A DNA stretch of 64,000 nucleotides from Demequina sp. NBRC 110055 (GTDB taxonomy: Bacteria > Actinomycetota > Actinomycetes > Actinomycetales > Demequinaceae), in assembly GCF_002090135.1 (NCBI RefSeq), contig NZ_BBRL01000008.1, positions 62,001 to 126,000 on the forward strand, given 5' to 3'. The translations under genes were made by a program, and so were the position numbers. The notes beneath the pieces are model-generated. The model had not been told where the DNA came from. It worked only from the letters and a program-made list of their open reading frames with translations, and did not search any database. Each line of letters opens with the position of its first letter. Within the stretch, counting starts at the first letter, position 1. Positions 15,886 through 24,494 of this stretch are shown one piece after another.

Positions 15886-17497
15886 CCGCACCACCGCATC
15901 GTCCGCCCTGACGCTCGCGGACGCGATCATGGCGCTCAACGCGGACCTGTCGCTCGACAAGGTCCTCAACGCCCTGCTGGACTCGGCGCGCGAACTCACG
16001 GGGGCGCACTACGCGGCGCTGCACGTGTTTGACGCGCGCGGCGAGTCGATAGCGTTCCTCACCCAGGGCATCCCCGAGGACACGAAGGAACGCATCGGGC
16101 ACCCGCCGGGCCGTGTGGGGGTGCTCGCGAAGATCCCCGCCCACGGCACCCTCGCCGTCGAGCACATCGACGCGGACCCCGACTACCGTGGCATGCCGAA
16201 GTGGCACCCCCGCCTCGAGAGCTTCCTGGGCACGTCGCTGACGGTGCGCGGTCTCGTCTTTGGCCACCTCTACCTCGCCGACAAGGCCGGTGGGCCGTTC
16301 GACGAAGAAGACAAGCGCATGATTCTGGCGCTCGCCGCAGGCGCCTCGGTCGCCATCGATCACGCCAAGCTCCACGACGATGCCGTGGCTCGCGAACGGT
16401 GGCTCGAGGCCTCCCAGCGCCTGACGACGCAGATGCTCGCCACGGAGGACGAGGAGGAGGCGCTCCAGGGCATCGTGGACGCCGCGCGCGAGCTCGCTCA
16501 CGCCCCCACCGCCGCGCTGGTGCTGCCGGGCGTGGACGACGCGTGGGTCATCGAGATGGCGGCGGGCGACTACGCCCAGAACATCATCGGCCTCGAGCTT
16601 CCCTCCCAGGGTTCCGCGATGGACGTGATCCGCACCTCGACCGGCATCGTCGCCCCCGCGCCCCCCGGCAACCATGTGCTGCACCAGATCACGGAGTACG
16701 GGCCCAGCCTGTACGCGCCACTCGCCTCCGACGGCGAGACCCTCGGCCTGCTCATGCTGTGGCGCGACAAGGGCGACCCCGAGTTTTCCGCCGACGACCT
16801 CGAGGTGACGCAGCGCTTCGCCCACCAGGCGGCACTCGCGCTGACCCTTGCGGATCTCAACCAGGCGCGCAGCCGCGCCGCCCTGCTGGAGGAGCGCGAG
16901 CAGATCGCCGACGACCTGCACGACTTCGTCTCCCAGGAACTGTTCGCCGCCGCGATGCACCTGGAGGCGCTGGCGACGGAGGCGTCGGAGGCTCAGACGG
17001 GCCGCCTCGCGAGCGCCGCGGACCACGTCAAGCGCGCGCAGTACGAGGTGCGTGGGGTCATGCGCAATCTGGCGGGGCAGCGCTCGAGCGAGCCCGCGAG
17101 CGACCGCATGCGCCGCGAGATCACGCTGGCCCAGGCGACACTCGGTTTCACGCCCGACCTCACGGCGGCGTGGTCCGACGTCAATGCGGTCGCGGCGGCG
17201 GATGCGACCCTTGCCGACGACGCCATCGCGGTCCTCCGCGAGCTGCTCTCCAACGTCGCGCGTCACGCACGAGCGACCGCCGTGCAGTTGTCCATCACCG
17301 TCGAGGACGACCGCCTCATCATGGTGGTCGAGGACAACGGCATCGGCCCCGCAGGCGCCACCAAGCGCTACTCCGGTACGTCGAACCTGGGCAACCGCGC
17401 GCTCAGGCGCAACGGCAGCTTCTCGCTCGAGCCGGTGGACCCGTCGGCGGAGCGCCCGGGCTCGCGCGCGACGTGGAACGTCGAGGTCAGGCGCTAG
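15878..17497 (+). CDS. GAF-domain sensor histidine kinase, DosS/DevS-like
   Basis: Sensor of a two-component system. Two GAF domains (about 20-165 and 175-330) are followed by a HisKA_3 dimerisation helix with phospho-acceptor His348 in ADDLHDF and a HATPase domain with LRELLSNVARHA and VEDNGIGP. This layout and the helix DDLHDFVSQELFA are those of the mycobacterial DosS/DosT oxygen and redox sensors. The first GAF has HPRLESFLGTSLTVRG and LYLADKAGG, close to the heme GAF of DosS, but whether His110 or another residue binds heme cannot be settled here. No membrane segment, so cytoplasmic. It overlaps cydC by eight bases and converges on the regulator gene six bases away. Confidence 0.85.
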   Translation: MTDRTTASSALTLADAIMALNADLSLDKVLNALLDSARELTGAHYAALHVFDARGESIAFLTQGIPEDTKERIGHPPGRVGVLAKIPAHGTLAVEHIDADPDYRGMPKWHPRLESFLGTSLTVRGLVFGHLYLADKAGGPFDEEDKRMILALAAGASVAIDHAKLHDDAVARERWLEASQRLTTQMLATEDEEEALQGIVDAARELAHAPTAALVLPGVDDAWVIEMAAGDYAQNIIGLELPSQGSAMDVIRTSTGIVAPAPPGNHVLHQITEYGPSLYAPLASDGETLGLLMLWRDKGDPEFSADDLEVTQRFAHQAALALTLADLNQARSRAALLEEREQIADDLHDFVSQELFAAAMHLEALATEASEAQTGRLASAADHVKRAQYEVRGVMRNLAGQRSSEPASDRMRREITLAQATLGFTPDLTAAWSDVNAVAAADATLADDAIAVLRELLSNVARHARATAVQLSITVEDDRLIMVVEDNGIGPAGATKRYSGTSNLGNRALRRNGSFSLEPVDPSAERPGSRATWNVEVRR

Positions 17498-17503
17498 CGA
17501 GCG

Positions 17504-18130
17504 TCAGCCGCGGAACGACTGCGCGCGGCGAGCAGTGGCCCACGCGACCACCTGGGTGCGGCGCTTCAGGCCCATCTTCGCGAGCACCGAAGTGACGTGG
17601 TTCTTCACGGTCTTCTCGGCGATGCCGAGCTGCTCGGCAATTTCCTTGTTGGCCAGGCCGTCGCCGACGGCTGTGAGGATGCGCCGCTCGGTGGGCGTCA
17701 GGCGAGCGGTGAGCTCGTCCTCCCCCACCGAGATGTGCTGGCCGTGCTCGCGCCCCGAGGCGGCATCCAGGACAGCCTTCAGGAGTTCGGCAGAGCCCGC
17801 GGTCTTCGCCACGAACGCGTCGGCCCCGGCCGCGTGGGCGGCGGTGCGCGCCTCGTCGTCGTCGTAGCTGGTCAGCACCACCACGTGGGTGCCCGGCAGC
17901 GACTGGCGCACGTGAGCGATCACGTCCAGCCCGGTGCCGTCGCCCAGGCGCAGGTCGGACAGGATCACGTCGGGACGCACGGCATCGGCGCGGCGCACGG
18001 CCTGCGCGACCGATCCCGCCTCCGCGACGACCTCGACCCCGTCAGCTCGGTCGAGGATGTCGCAGATTCCCCGACGAACCACCTCGTGGTCGTCCAATAC
18101 CAGCACGCGTACGTCAGCCATACCCTGCAT
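17504..18130 (-). CDS. LuxR/NarL-type response regulator, DosR/DevR-like
   Basis: Receiver domain (about 5-125, phospho-acceptor Asp59 in ILSDLRL, acidic pair LDDHE) plus C-terminal helix-turn-helix (about 145-205) containing LTPTERRILTAV, GLANKEIAEQL and AEKTVKNHVTSVLAKMG. The last part is almost the DosR recognition helix region of mycobacteria. Probably the partner of the adjacent kinase, acting on GGGAC-N4-GTCCC sites such as those at 9920 and 47780. It is not in the cyd operon: it lies 25 bases downstream of mutM on the same strand and may be read from the rnc-mutM unit. The start is ambiguous between ATG 18130 and ATG 18121. Confidence 0.87.
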   Translation of the reverse strand: MQGMADVRVLVLDDHEVVRRGICDILDRADGVEVVAEAGSVAQAVRRADAVRPDVILSDLRLGDGTGLDVIAHVRQSLPGTHVVVLTSYDDDEARTAAHAAGADAFVAKTAGSAELLKAVLDAASGREHGQHISVGEDELTARLTPTERRILTAVGDGLANKEIAEQLGIAEKTVKNHVTSVLAKMGLKRRTQVVAWATARRAQSFRG

Positions 18131-18155
18131 CGTAGGCGTCCGCGCCCCTTCGCAC

Positions 18156-19100
18156 CTAGTGCGTGCCCGCGCGCCGCGGAGAGTATCGCCGCTGGCATGT
18201 GGCGCACCAATGGGTCGAGCGCCCGCCGATGGTCTCCCGACGGAGGGGATGGCCGCAGCGTCGGCACGGCTCGCCGCCGCGCCCGTAGGCCTCCAGGCCG
18301 CGCGCGAAATAGCCCGACTGGCCGTTCACATTGACGTAGAGCGCGTCAAAACTGGTGCCGCCCTGGGCCAGGGCGCTGCGCATCACCGTTTGCGTCGCCG
18401 TGAGGAGGGCCGATGCCGTGGCCGGGTTCACGGCATGGGCCGGCCTTTCGGGGTGAACCCGCGCGAGCCACAGCGCCTCGTCGGCGTAGATGTTGCCGAT
18501 GCCGGACACGAGCGTCTGGTCGAGGAGTACCTGCTTGATGCCGCGCCTGCCGGCGCGCCACGCGCGTGACGCTGCCCGCGCGTCGAGGTGGGGGTCGAAC
18601 GCGTCGCGGCCGATGTGCGCGACGGACACGGGCACGTGGGCATCGGCGATGCCGTGGCCGCCCGGGAGTCCGTCCGCGGTCGGCAGGAGGTCCTCGACGT
18701 GCAGGTACCCAAACGTGCGCTGGTCCAGAAAGTCCAGCACCAGGTCCTCTCCGGCGCGGCGCAGGCTCAGCCGCGCACGGCAGTGCGGGTGCGGCTCGGG
18801 GGCATCGGCGGCGGTGTGCACGCGGAACTGTCCCGACATCCCCAGGTGAGCGCTGAGAGACTCGCTTGCACCGGCATCGGCCGGATCCTCACTGCGCCTG
18901 AGCGGCAGCCACAGGAACTTGCCCCGCCGCACGGCGCCCGCGATGGTGGCGCCAGTCAGGCGGGCGGCGAACTCGCTGCCGCCACCGGGCAGCAGGCGCG
19001 CGACGGACTCGCGACGCACGTCGACCGAGGTGACGGTCGCATCCGTGACGAAGGGTGCGAGGCCGGCACGGACGGTCTCAACCTCGGGCAGCTCGGGCAT
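18156..19100 (-). CDS. mutM: Formamidopyrimidine-DNA glycosylase
   Basis: Bifunctional base-excision repair enzyme removing 8-oxoguanine and FaPy lesions with beta,delta-lyase activity. The sequence starts MPELPEVETVRAGL, giving the catalytic Pro after Met removal and the conserved Glu. The helix-two-turns-helix region has GIGNIYADE, and a C-terminal zinc finger of CxxC...CxxC form (CRRCGHPL...CATCQRRYS) is present. 314 residues, normal length. 14 bases downstream of rnc, the common actinobacterial pair. Confidence 0.96.
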   Translation of the reverse strand: MPELPEVETVRAGLAPFVTDATVTSVDVRRESVARLLPGGGSEFAARLTGATIAGAVRRGKFLWLPLRRSEDPADAGASESLSAHLGMSGQFRVHTAADAPEPHPHCRARLSLRRAGEDLVLDFLDQRTFGYLHVEDLLPTADGLPGGHGIADAHVPVSVAHIGRDAFDPHLDARAASRAWRAGRRGIKQVLLDQTLVSGIGNIYADEALWLARVHPERPAHAVNPATASALLTATQTVMRSALAQGGTSFDALYVNVNGQSGYFARGLEAYGRGGEPCRRCGHPLRRETIGGRSTHWCATCQRRYSPRRAGTH

Positions 19101-19114
19101 CGACGGCGGCCGCG

Positions 19115-19828
19115 TCAGGCGGAGGGCGTGGCGGCGTCGGCCGTCAGCGCCGCATAGGCGCGCTCGGCGGCCTCCTGCTCGGCGTGCTTCTTGGCGCTCC
19201 CCACACCAACGCCGTAGGCGACGCCGTCGATCGTCACGGTCGCGGTGAAGGTGCGGGCGTGGTCGGGCCCCTCGCCCTCGCAGGTGTAGACAGGGGCGCC
19301 CTTGCCGCGCGCCGCCGCAGCCTCTTGGAGCGAGGTCTTCCAGTCCAGGGCGACCCCGGCATCGGCCGCCCTGTCGAGCAGGGGTCCCACCAAACGGTTG
19401 ACGACCTCGCGGGAGGTGTCGATGCCGTGAGTGAGGTAGATCGCGCCCAGGACGGCCTCGAAGGCGTCACACAGGATCGAGTCCTTGTTGGCGCCGCCGG
19501 TGGCGGTCTCGCCCTTGCCCAGCAGGATGCAGGGACCGAGCTCGATGGAGCGCGCGACCTCGCTCAGCGCCTTCTGGGAGACGGTTGCGGCGCGCATCTT
19601 CGCGAGCTCACCCTCAGGAAGGTCGGGGTGGTCGCGGTACAGCCGGTCGGTGACGATGATACCGAGGACCGAGTCGCCGAGGAACTCGAGGCGCTCGTTG
19701 GTCGGCAAGCCACCGTGCTCGTATGCGAACGAGCGGTGCGTGAGCGCGAGGACGAGCAGTTCGGGGTCGATGAAGACACCGAGACGGGCCGCTAGCTCAT
19801 CGGCTGCGGCCTGTCCCGGGATGCTCAA
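19115..19828 (-). CDS. rnc: Ribonuclease III
   Basis: Double-strand-specific endoribonuclease for rRNA processing and antisense RNA turnover. 237 residues: RNase III domain with NERLEFLGDSVLG (metal-binding Glu/Asp) and AFEAVLGAIYL, then a C-terminal double-stranded RNA-binding domain from about residue 165 ending in KKHAEQEAAERAYAAL. The start is TTG 19828 with GAGG 8 bases upstream; no better start in frame is seen. Downstream of rpmF and upstream of mutM. Confidence 0.95.
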   Translation of the reverse strand: MSIPGQAAADELAARLGVFIDPELLVLALTHRSFAYEHGGLPTNERLEFLGDSVLGIIVTDRLYRDHPDLPEGELAKMRAATVSQKALSEVARSIELGPCILLGKGETATGGANKDSILCDAFEAVLGAIYLTHGIDTSREVVNRLVGPLLDRAADAGVALDWKTSLQEAAAARGKGAPVYTCEGEGPDHARTFTATVTIDGVAYGVGVGSAKKHAEQEAAERAYAALTADAATPSA

Positions 19829-19864
19829 CTGCTCGCCTCGCGTCCGCGTACGGAAGAAGGGTGC

Positions 19865-20059
19865 TTACGCCTCGTGCTCGGTGCGCAGCGCCTCGGCGTA
19901 CTGACGACCGTTGTAGGCGCCGCACGACGGGCACGCGGTGTGGGCCAGCTTGTCGGCCTTGCACGACGGGCACGTGGTGAGGTTCGCAGCGGTGGTCTTC
20001 CACTGGGCACGGCGGGCACGCGTGTTCGAACGCGACATCTTGCGCTTGGGAACTGCCAC
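19865..20059 (-). CDS. rpmF: 50S ribosomal protein L32 (zinc-ribbon form)
   Basis: 64 residues starting [20 protein letters not shown], with CPSC and CPSC pairs that form the zinc ribbon of the C+ type. GTG start, two bases after the DUF177 stop, so coupled to it. The DUF177-rpmF-rnc order is conserved in many bacteria. Confidence 0.97.
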   Translation of the reverse strand: MAVPKRKMSRSNTRARRAQWKTTAANLTTCPSCKADKLAHTACPSCGAYNGRQYAEALRTEHEA

Positions 20060-20061
20060 GG

Positions 20062-20613
20062 CTAGCTCTCTTTCTCTTCAGTCAAACTTTGCAGGGCCGA
20101 CCATCGGGGGTCGATCACCTCATGGGTGTGGTCCGGGTCATCCTCAAGCCGCGCTCCGCACTGGTCGCACAGACCAGGGCAGTCGGGGCGGCACAGCGGG
20201 GTGAAGGGCAGCGATGTGACCACCGCGTCCCTCACCACGTCCTCGAGGTCCAGGGTCTCCCCGTCGAACTCGAACACGTCCTCGGGCTCCTCGTCGTCCC
20301 CGTCCTGCGCCATCGGGCTGGTCGTGAACAACCCCTGCACGGAGGCGTCGACGTCGAGTCGAACCTCGTCCAGGCAGCGTCCACATTCACCCACGGCGAG
20401 TGCGTGCACGGTTCCGGAAACCCAGATGCCTTCCGAGAGGGACTCGAGGCTCAGGTCGAGCTCGATGTCCTTCCCTTCCGGCACGCCGATCACGTCGGTG
20501 CCTAGGACCACTGGTGTCGGGAACGTCTCGATGACCTGGTGCTGAGCACCCGGACGCCGTATCAAATCCCGCACGGGGACGCGATACGGAGAGACTTCGG
20601 GGCGGTGCGTCAT
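20062..20613 (-). CDS. DUF177/YceD-family protein
   Basis: 183 residues of the YceD/DUF177 family, whose bacterial members are linked to 23S rRNA/large-subunit accumulation (shown for E. coli and plants; inferred here). It has an acidic middle ([13 protein letters not shown]) and four cysteines in two pairs, CGRC near residue 78 and [13 protein letters not shown] near 147, probably zinc-binding. First of the DUF177-rpmF-rnc-mutM unit; a 110-base gap separates it from coaD. Confidence 0.9.
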   Translation of the reverse strand: MTHRPEVSPYRVPVRDLIRRPGAQHQVIETFPTPVVLGTDVIGVPEGKDIELDLSLESLSEGIWVSGTVHALAVGECGRCLDEVRLDVDASVQGLFTTSPMAQDGDDEEPEDVFEFDGETLDLEDVVRDAVVTSLPFTPLCRPDCPGLCDQCGARLEDDPDHTHEVIDPRWSALQSLTEEKES

Positions 20614-20723
20614 GTCGCGCCTCCCTGATGTTTCCGATCCACACTGGACCCAGGCCCGTACCGTCGGCAGGACCGGCGCACTACTTTACGCGATACCGGA
20701 CCCATTTCTCAACACGGGCGCTC

Positions 20724-21203
20724 TCACGCGCGCGCGACGGACCGCGCCACGGCATCGGCCACGCCCGCAGGCACGTATGCGGAGATGTCACCGCCGTGCC
20801 TGGCGACATCCCTCACGAGCGAGGACGCGACATGGCTGAGAGCATTGTCCCCGACCACGAACACGGTCTCGATGCCCGTCAGCGAGCGGTTCATGAGCGC
20901 CATGGGCCGCTCGGCGTCGAAGTCCGCTCCGCCGCGCAGGCCCTTGACGAGCGCATCGGCACCGACGGTGCGGCAGAAGTCCACGATGAGCCCGTCGGTG
21001 CGCACCGCGCGGGCACCCGGGATGTCGGCGACGGCGGCCGCAGCCAGGCGCACCCGCTCATCGGCGCCGAGAAGCGGCGTCTTGGTCGAGTTGTGAGCGA
21101 CCGCGATGATGACCTCATCGAACAGCCGCGCGGCGCGGCGCGCGATGTCAACGTGGCCCACGGTGATGGGGTCGTAGGTGCCCGGCAGGACGGCAATCGT
21201 CAT
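20724..21203 (-). CDS. coaD: Phosphopantetheine adenylyltransferase
   Basis: Fourth step of coenzyme A synthesis, joining ATP and 4'-phosphopantetheine. 159 residues, normal length. N-terminal PGTYDPITVGHVD carries the TxGH nucleotidyltransferase motif, and LVKGLRGGADFDAERPMALMNRSLTG matches the substrate-binding stretch. Downstream, SSLVRDVARHGGD corresponds to the SSSLVKEVA motif. The copy VFVVGDNALSHVA just before it is somewhat unusual compared with the common ..YAFVSSSL. Gene follows rsmD by nine bases. Confidence 0.95.
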   Translation of the reverse strand: MTIAVLPGTYDPITVGHVDIARRAARLFDEVIIAVAHNSTKTPLLGADERVRLAAAAVADIPGARAVRTDGLIVDFCRTVGADALVKGLRGGADFDAERPMALMNRSLTGIETVFVVGDNALSHVASSLVRDVARHGGDISAYVPAGVADAVARSVARA

Positions 21204-21212
21204 GGCTCGACG

Positions 21213-21764
21213 CTACCCGACGAGTTCCGCGTAATGCAGGCGGGTTTCGCCGTAGTCCTTGGCGTCGTAGGCGTCGAGCGCAGCGGGCCACGAGGGCGTC
21301 ACGGCACGCGTGGAGCCCTCGAGCACCACGAGGGCGTCGGGGGCGAGTAGGGCCGGCAGCGCGGCGAGGACGGCGTCCACCTCGGCGGCGGGCAGGTCGT
21401 AGGGCGGGTCGATGAGGACCAGGTCGAAGGCTCCGGCCGCGCGGGCGACGTACGGCGCGGCCTTCTCGCGCGCGACCTGCGCACGGGCGGTGAGGCCGAG
21501 GTCGCGGATATTTTGCTGGAGTACACGTGCGGCGGCCGTGTTCGCCTCCACGAACACGGCGCTCGCGGCTCCCCTGCTGAGCGCCTCGATCCCGAGCGCG
21601 CCGGAGCCGGCGAAGATATCGAGCACCCGGGTGTCGCGCAACGCATCGGCATGATCAAGCCTGCTAAACAGCGCCTCGCGAACCCGGTCGGTCGTGGGGC
21701 GGGTGCCCTTGGACGGAACGGCGAGGCGCCGCCCGCCGAGCTCGCCCGCGATGATTCTGGTCAC
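21213..21764 (-). CDS. rsmD: 16S rRNA (guanine966-N2)-methyltransferase
   Basis: Methylates G966 of 16S rRNA. 183 residues with N-terminal TRIIAGELGGRRL, SAM-binding VLDIFAGSGALGIEALSRGA and the catalytic motif VLIDPPYDLP. GTG start. It normally follows recG; here the surface-protein cluster lies between them (21 bases upstream), so rsmD may be read from that cluster or from its own promoter. Confidence 0.95.
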   Translation of the reverse strand: MTRIIAGELGGRRLAVPSKGTRPTTDRVREALFSRLDHADALRDTRVLDIFAGSGALGIEALSRGAASAVFVEANTAAARVLQQNIRDLGLTARAQVAREKAAPYVARAAGAFDLVLIDPPYDLPAAEVDAVLAALPALLAPDALVVLEGSTRAVTPSWPAALDAYDAKDYGETRLHYAELVG

Positions 21765-21785
21765 GGCGACCAGCGTAGGTCACGC

Positions 21786-22655
21786 TCACGGCGGTGCCCC
21801 GTAAACGCACACCTCAAGCGTCTGAACGTCGGTGCCTTGGAGCGCCATCGCGGTGCCGGACTGGATGTAGACGAGGTTCTCGTTGGGCGGGTCCTGCTGC
21901 GTGAACGTGAACTCGTAGCCCGAGGATGGCGACGGAGTGGAACCGACGTAGTAGACCGTTGCGCCGGACGCGAGATAAGCATCGATCGCAGGCTGGATAT
22001 CGATGGTGATGCCCCAGCCGTAGAAGAAGGGATCCTCGGCCTCGTCGACGAGGCCTTGAACCGTCAGAGTCGAGCACACCTGGCCGGGGCTCGTCACAGG
22101 CGCGGAGACGGACCACGTGTACCACTCCCCGTTGTCGGGCTCCGGCGGCGGTACCTCGTTGTTGTAGCCGCACACCTCGACCTTCGCGACCTGTCCCGCC
22201 TCGATCGGGGTGTTATTGCTGTACTCGCTAAAAGATCCCGATGAATCGGTGTTGCCGACGATGACCAAGGGCGACGTGCGCGGCTCAACGATCTGGCCGC
22301 CGTTGTTGACCTGGATCTGCGAAGGATCGTCGTGGTTCCACGGCCTTTCGTCGGGATCCACCGTGATGGACCATTCCACCGGCGTGTCCGATGTGGTGGT
22401 GACCTCGACGATGGCGCAACTGGACAACGGTGACGCCACGGTCCACGTGATGTCGACGATGTCCGTGTTGTCGCCGGGGTCGATACCGCCTCCGCCCCCG
22501 CTTCCTCCGCCGCCCTCGCTCCAGTCGCCCGCCGCGACAGTCCCCGAGAACCACGCATCGTCCGTCCACACGGCCTGCGTGGCCACCGGAACCGCCGCCA
22601 GGGCGCCGAGGCTGACCATGGCGGCGACGAGCGCGAGGCGCGGTCGGCGATTCAC
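21786..22655 (-). CDS. SipW-type secreted protein, fourth gene of the surface cluster
   Basis: About 289 residues. The N-terminus has a basic start, a hydrophobic core and the block AVWTDDAWFSGTVAAGDW, the same processing-site pattern as the first gene of the cluster (AAWTDDVWFSA), typical of substrates of SipW-like signal peptidases. A Gly-rich linker follows, then a region of about 230 residues rich in Thr, Pro and Asn with scattered Cys, probably extracellular beta-sandwich. No LPxTG motif or C-terminal membrane segment. GTG 22655 is chosen because it overlaps the stop of the upstream gene (GTGA). The exact function is unknown; a minor fibre or adhesin subunit is possible. Confidence 0.75.
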   Translation of the reverse strand: MNRRPRLALVAAMVSLGALAAVPVATQAVWTDDAWFSGTVAAGDWSEGGGGSGGGGGIDPGDNTDIVDITWTVASPLSSCAIVEVTTTSDTPVEWSITVDPDERPWNHDDPSQIQVNNGGQIVEPRTSPLVIVGNTDSSGSFSEYSNNTPIEAGQVAKVEVCGYNNEVPPPEPDNGEWYTWSVSAPVTSPGQVCSTLTVQGLVDEAEDPFFYGWGITIDIQPAIDAYLASGATVYYVGSTPSPSSGYEFTFTQQDPPNENLVYIQSGTAMALQGTDVQTLEVCVYGAPP

Positions 22656-23242
22656 GACGGAGCCCCTTCCTGCTCCCGGCGGGGCCGGGCGAGGGCAATC
22701 GCGAACACGCCCGCGACGACGGCGCCGCCCGCGAGCGCGATGACCGTCCACGGCAGCGCCCCTCCGGTGAGTGGCAAGGGATCGCCTGTGCCGCCGCTGT
22801 CGGCTCCGCCGTTTCCTTCGATGACGGTGGCCTCGGACTGCAGCGTCACCACGCCGAGCGCCGACCCGGCTCCGGCGGAAGCCGTCTGAGGGAGCGTCGC
22901 CGCGATCTCCAACGTGTAGCTACCGGGTGCAAATCGCCCGCCGGTCAGCGGCGGCGCGACATCCTGGCACCGGTCCGCGCTACACAGCTGAATATCCCAC
23001 GCGATCTCCTGGGCGAGGCCCTCACGCCTCACCCAATCGGAACGCACCACAGTGGCAACTTCGGGCACCTCGACCGCGTGGGAACGCGTGACGGTCTCGC
23101 CTGGCAGGAGAAGGCCCAGGTCCACGTCGACAGCAATATCGACCTGCGCTCGGGTGGAGCCGATGGAGCCCGCGAGGGCCGCGCATGCGGCGAAGAGGAT
23201 GGCGATGAGCACGGCGGGCAGGGCGCGCACGGCGGACCTCAT
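22652..23242 (-). CDS. LPLTG-anchored surface protein
   Basis: 196 residues. Signal peptide at the N-terminus (VLIAILFAACAALAG), an extracellular region of about 120 residues with one Cys pair, then LPLTG at 156-160, a hydrophobic stretch and an Arg-rich tail: a complete sortase sorting signal. So the protein should be fixed to the cell wall or to a pilus by a sortase encoded elsewhere. It overlaps the signal peptidase gene by four bases upstream and the next secreted protein by four bases downstream. Likely the wall anchor of the structure made by this cluster; this is inference from position and motif. Confidence 0.75.
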   Translation of the reverse strand: MRSAVRALPAVLIAILFAACAALAGSIGSTRAQVDIAVDVDLGLLLPGETVTRSHAVEVPEVATVVRSDWVRREGLAQEIAWDIQLCSADRCQDVAPPLTGGRFAPGSYTLEIAATLPQTASAGAGSALGVVTLQSEATVIEGNGGADSGGTGDPLPLTGGALPWTVIALAGGAVVAGVFAIALARPRREQEGAPS

Positions 23243-23793
23243 GGCGTGCCTCCGCTGTCCGCGGACGCGCCCCTGCCGCGAGGGACTTCCGGGCCGCCGC
23301 GGTCAGGGGCGGGGCCACGCAGCAACGACAGTCCCAGAAGCGCGCCGATCGCGATCATGGCGGGAATCACGACCCCGGGCCGACTCACGTCCGCGATGGC
23401 CTCTCCCAGACCGGGAATGACCACGGCGACCTCCCAGAGATCGCCGTCCACGAGGTACGGCTCGGGATCGTCGATGGGGTTGGCGTCGCCACGCAACGTG
23501 AGCGCGATCGCGTCACCGTGCCGCGCGACGTCGACGACGCGGTGAGTCACCACATTCCCTGTGACCGTCGACGGCAGTGAGACGACGTCCCCCACTACCA
23601 CCTCGGCGCTATCGAGGGGTCGATCAATGATCAATGCTCCGGTGGGGATCTCCGGTTCCATGGAGCCGGAGACCACGATCAGCGGCTTGATCCAGTCTGC
23701 GGCAGTGGCGAGCCACACTGCGCAGGTGAGCGCGCCAAGGGCGGCGGCGGCCCACAGGGCCGCGCCGCCGAGAGCGCGCAGGAGGCGGATCAT
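23239..23793 (-). CDS. SipW/S26B-type signal peptidase I
   Basis: Membrane serine peptidase of the ER/SipW type, with catalytic Ser in VSGSMEPEIPTG and His in VVTHRVVDV in place of the Lys of classical LepB, then GDAN. 184 residues from ATG 23793, with membrane helices near residues 5-30 and 140-165. The frame is open about 80 codons further upstream but that part only shadows the preceding gene. It is placed between genes whose products carry SipW-type leader peptides (AWTDDxWFS), so these are its likely substrates, as TasA is for SipW in Bacillus. Confidence 0.85.
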   Translation of the reverse strand: MIRLLRALGGAALWAAAALGALTCAVWLATAADWIKPLIVVSGSMEPEIPTGALIIDRPLDSAEVVVGDVVSLPSTVTGNVVTHRVVDVARHGDAIALTLRGDANPIDDPEPYLVDGDLWEVAVVIPGLGEAIADVSRPGVVIPAMIAIGALLGLSLLRGPAPDRGGPEVPRGRGASADSGGTP

Positions 23794-23815
23794 GGCAAGC
23801 GGCGTGGAGCCCGGC

Positions 23816-24364
23816 TCAACTCGCGGTGCCGACAACGAGGACCGAGAAGGTGCCCGACGTGTTGATGTAGGTCTCAGGCCACGTGTCGCTCGTCGAGACG
23901 GTGACGGTAAAGGTGGTGGTCTCGTCAGGCGCGAGTGTGGTGGCCCCGAGGGCGCCGATGGTGACGGTCGCGGGGTCGGTGCCAGTGAAGATGGCGCCGA
24001 GGAGCTCCTGCGCCACGGGAGCCGCGAGGTCAATGTCTGACGTGCCCGCGTTGAGCAATCCGAGTTCCACGTCGACGCTCGAGCCGGGAACCAAGCCTAC
24101 AAACGTCTCGGACGGGATCTCGATGACGACGTCTTCGCCGTCGACCGTGGAGTCGGTCGAGTCGATGCCTTCATCGAGCCACGCGCCATCAGGCTCCACC
24201 CGACCCTGGAGGTCAAACGTGGCGGCCTCGGCCTCGGCACTGAACCACACGTCGTCGGTCCATGCGGCGGTCGTCACGGCGGCACCGATGCCTGCCACGG
24301 CGATTCCCGCGAGGACGAGCTTGGCGCGGTCGCGCCTCAACGATCGCGAGTCACGGTCTGTCAT
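23816..24364 (-). CDS. TasA/CalY-like SipW-dependent secreted protein
   Basis: 182 residues. A basic N-terminus and hydrophobic stretch (KLVLAGIAVAGIGAAVTTAAW) lead into TDDVWFSAEAEAATFDL, the SipW-dependent signal and first strand typical of camelysin/TasA-like proteins. The rest is a Thr/Val/Ala-rich beta domain with no cysteines. Family members form amyloid-like or surface fibres in biofilm matrix. First gene of the cluster and probably the major subunit. An AT-rich stretch with TATATT at 24435-24440 upstream could be the -10 of its promoter. Confidence 0.8.
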   Translation of the reverse strand: MTDRDSRSLRRDRAKLVLAGIAVAGIGAAVTTAAWTDDVWFSAEAEAATFDLQGRVEPDGAWLDEGIDSTDSTVDGEDVVIEIPSETFVGLVPGSSVDVELGLLNAGTSDIDLAAPVAQELLGAIFTGTDPATVTIGALGATTLAPDETTTFTVTVSTSDTWPETYINTSGTFSVLVVGTAS

Positions 24365-24450
24365 GAGTTTCCCCTTGCCTCGACGCTACGCGGCGACAAG
24401 CCACGCGTGGCCTCGGGCCCGGGACCACCCTTTCAATATAGGCAAAACCC

Positions 24451-24473
24451 CACGAAAAAGGGCACCCTTCGTG
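24451..24473 (-). terminator. Hairpin between recG and the surface cluster
   Basis: The arms CACGAA/TTCGTG, with AAGGG/CCCTT inside, form an imperfect long stem, and on the minus strand the 3' arm holds five T residues. It lies 22 bases after the recG stop and before the TATATT of the next promoter. It could end recG transcription and isolate the inserted cluster. Confidence 0.5.
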
Positions 24474-24494
24474 CGAAAGTGGCGCGACGGGAGA

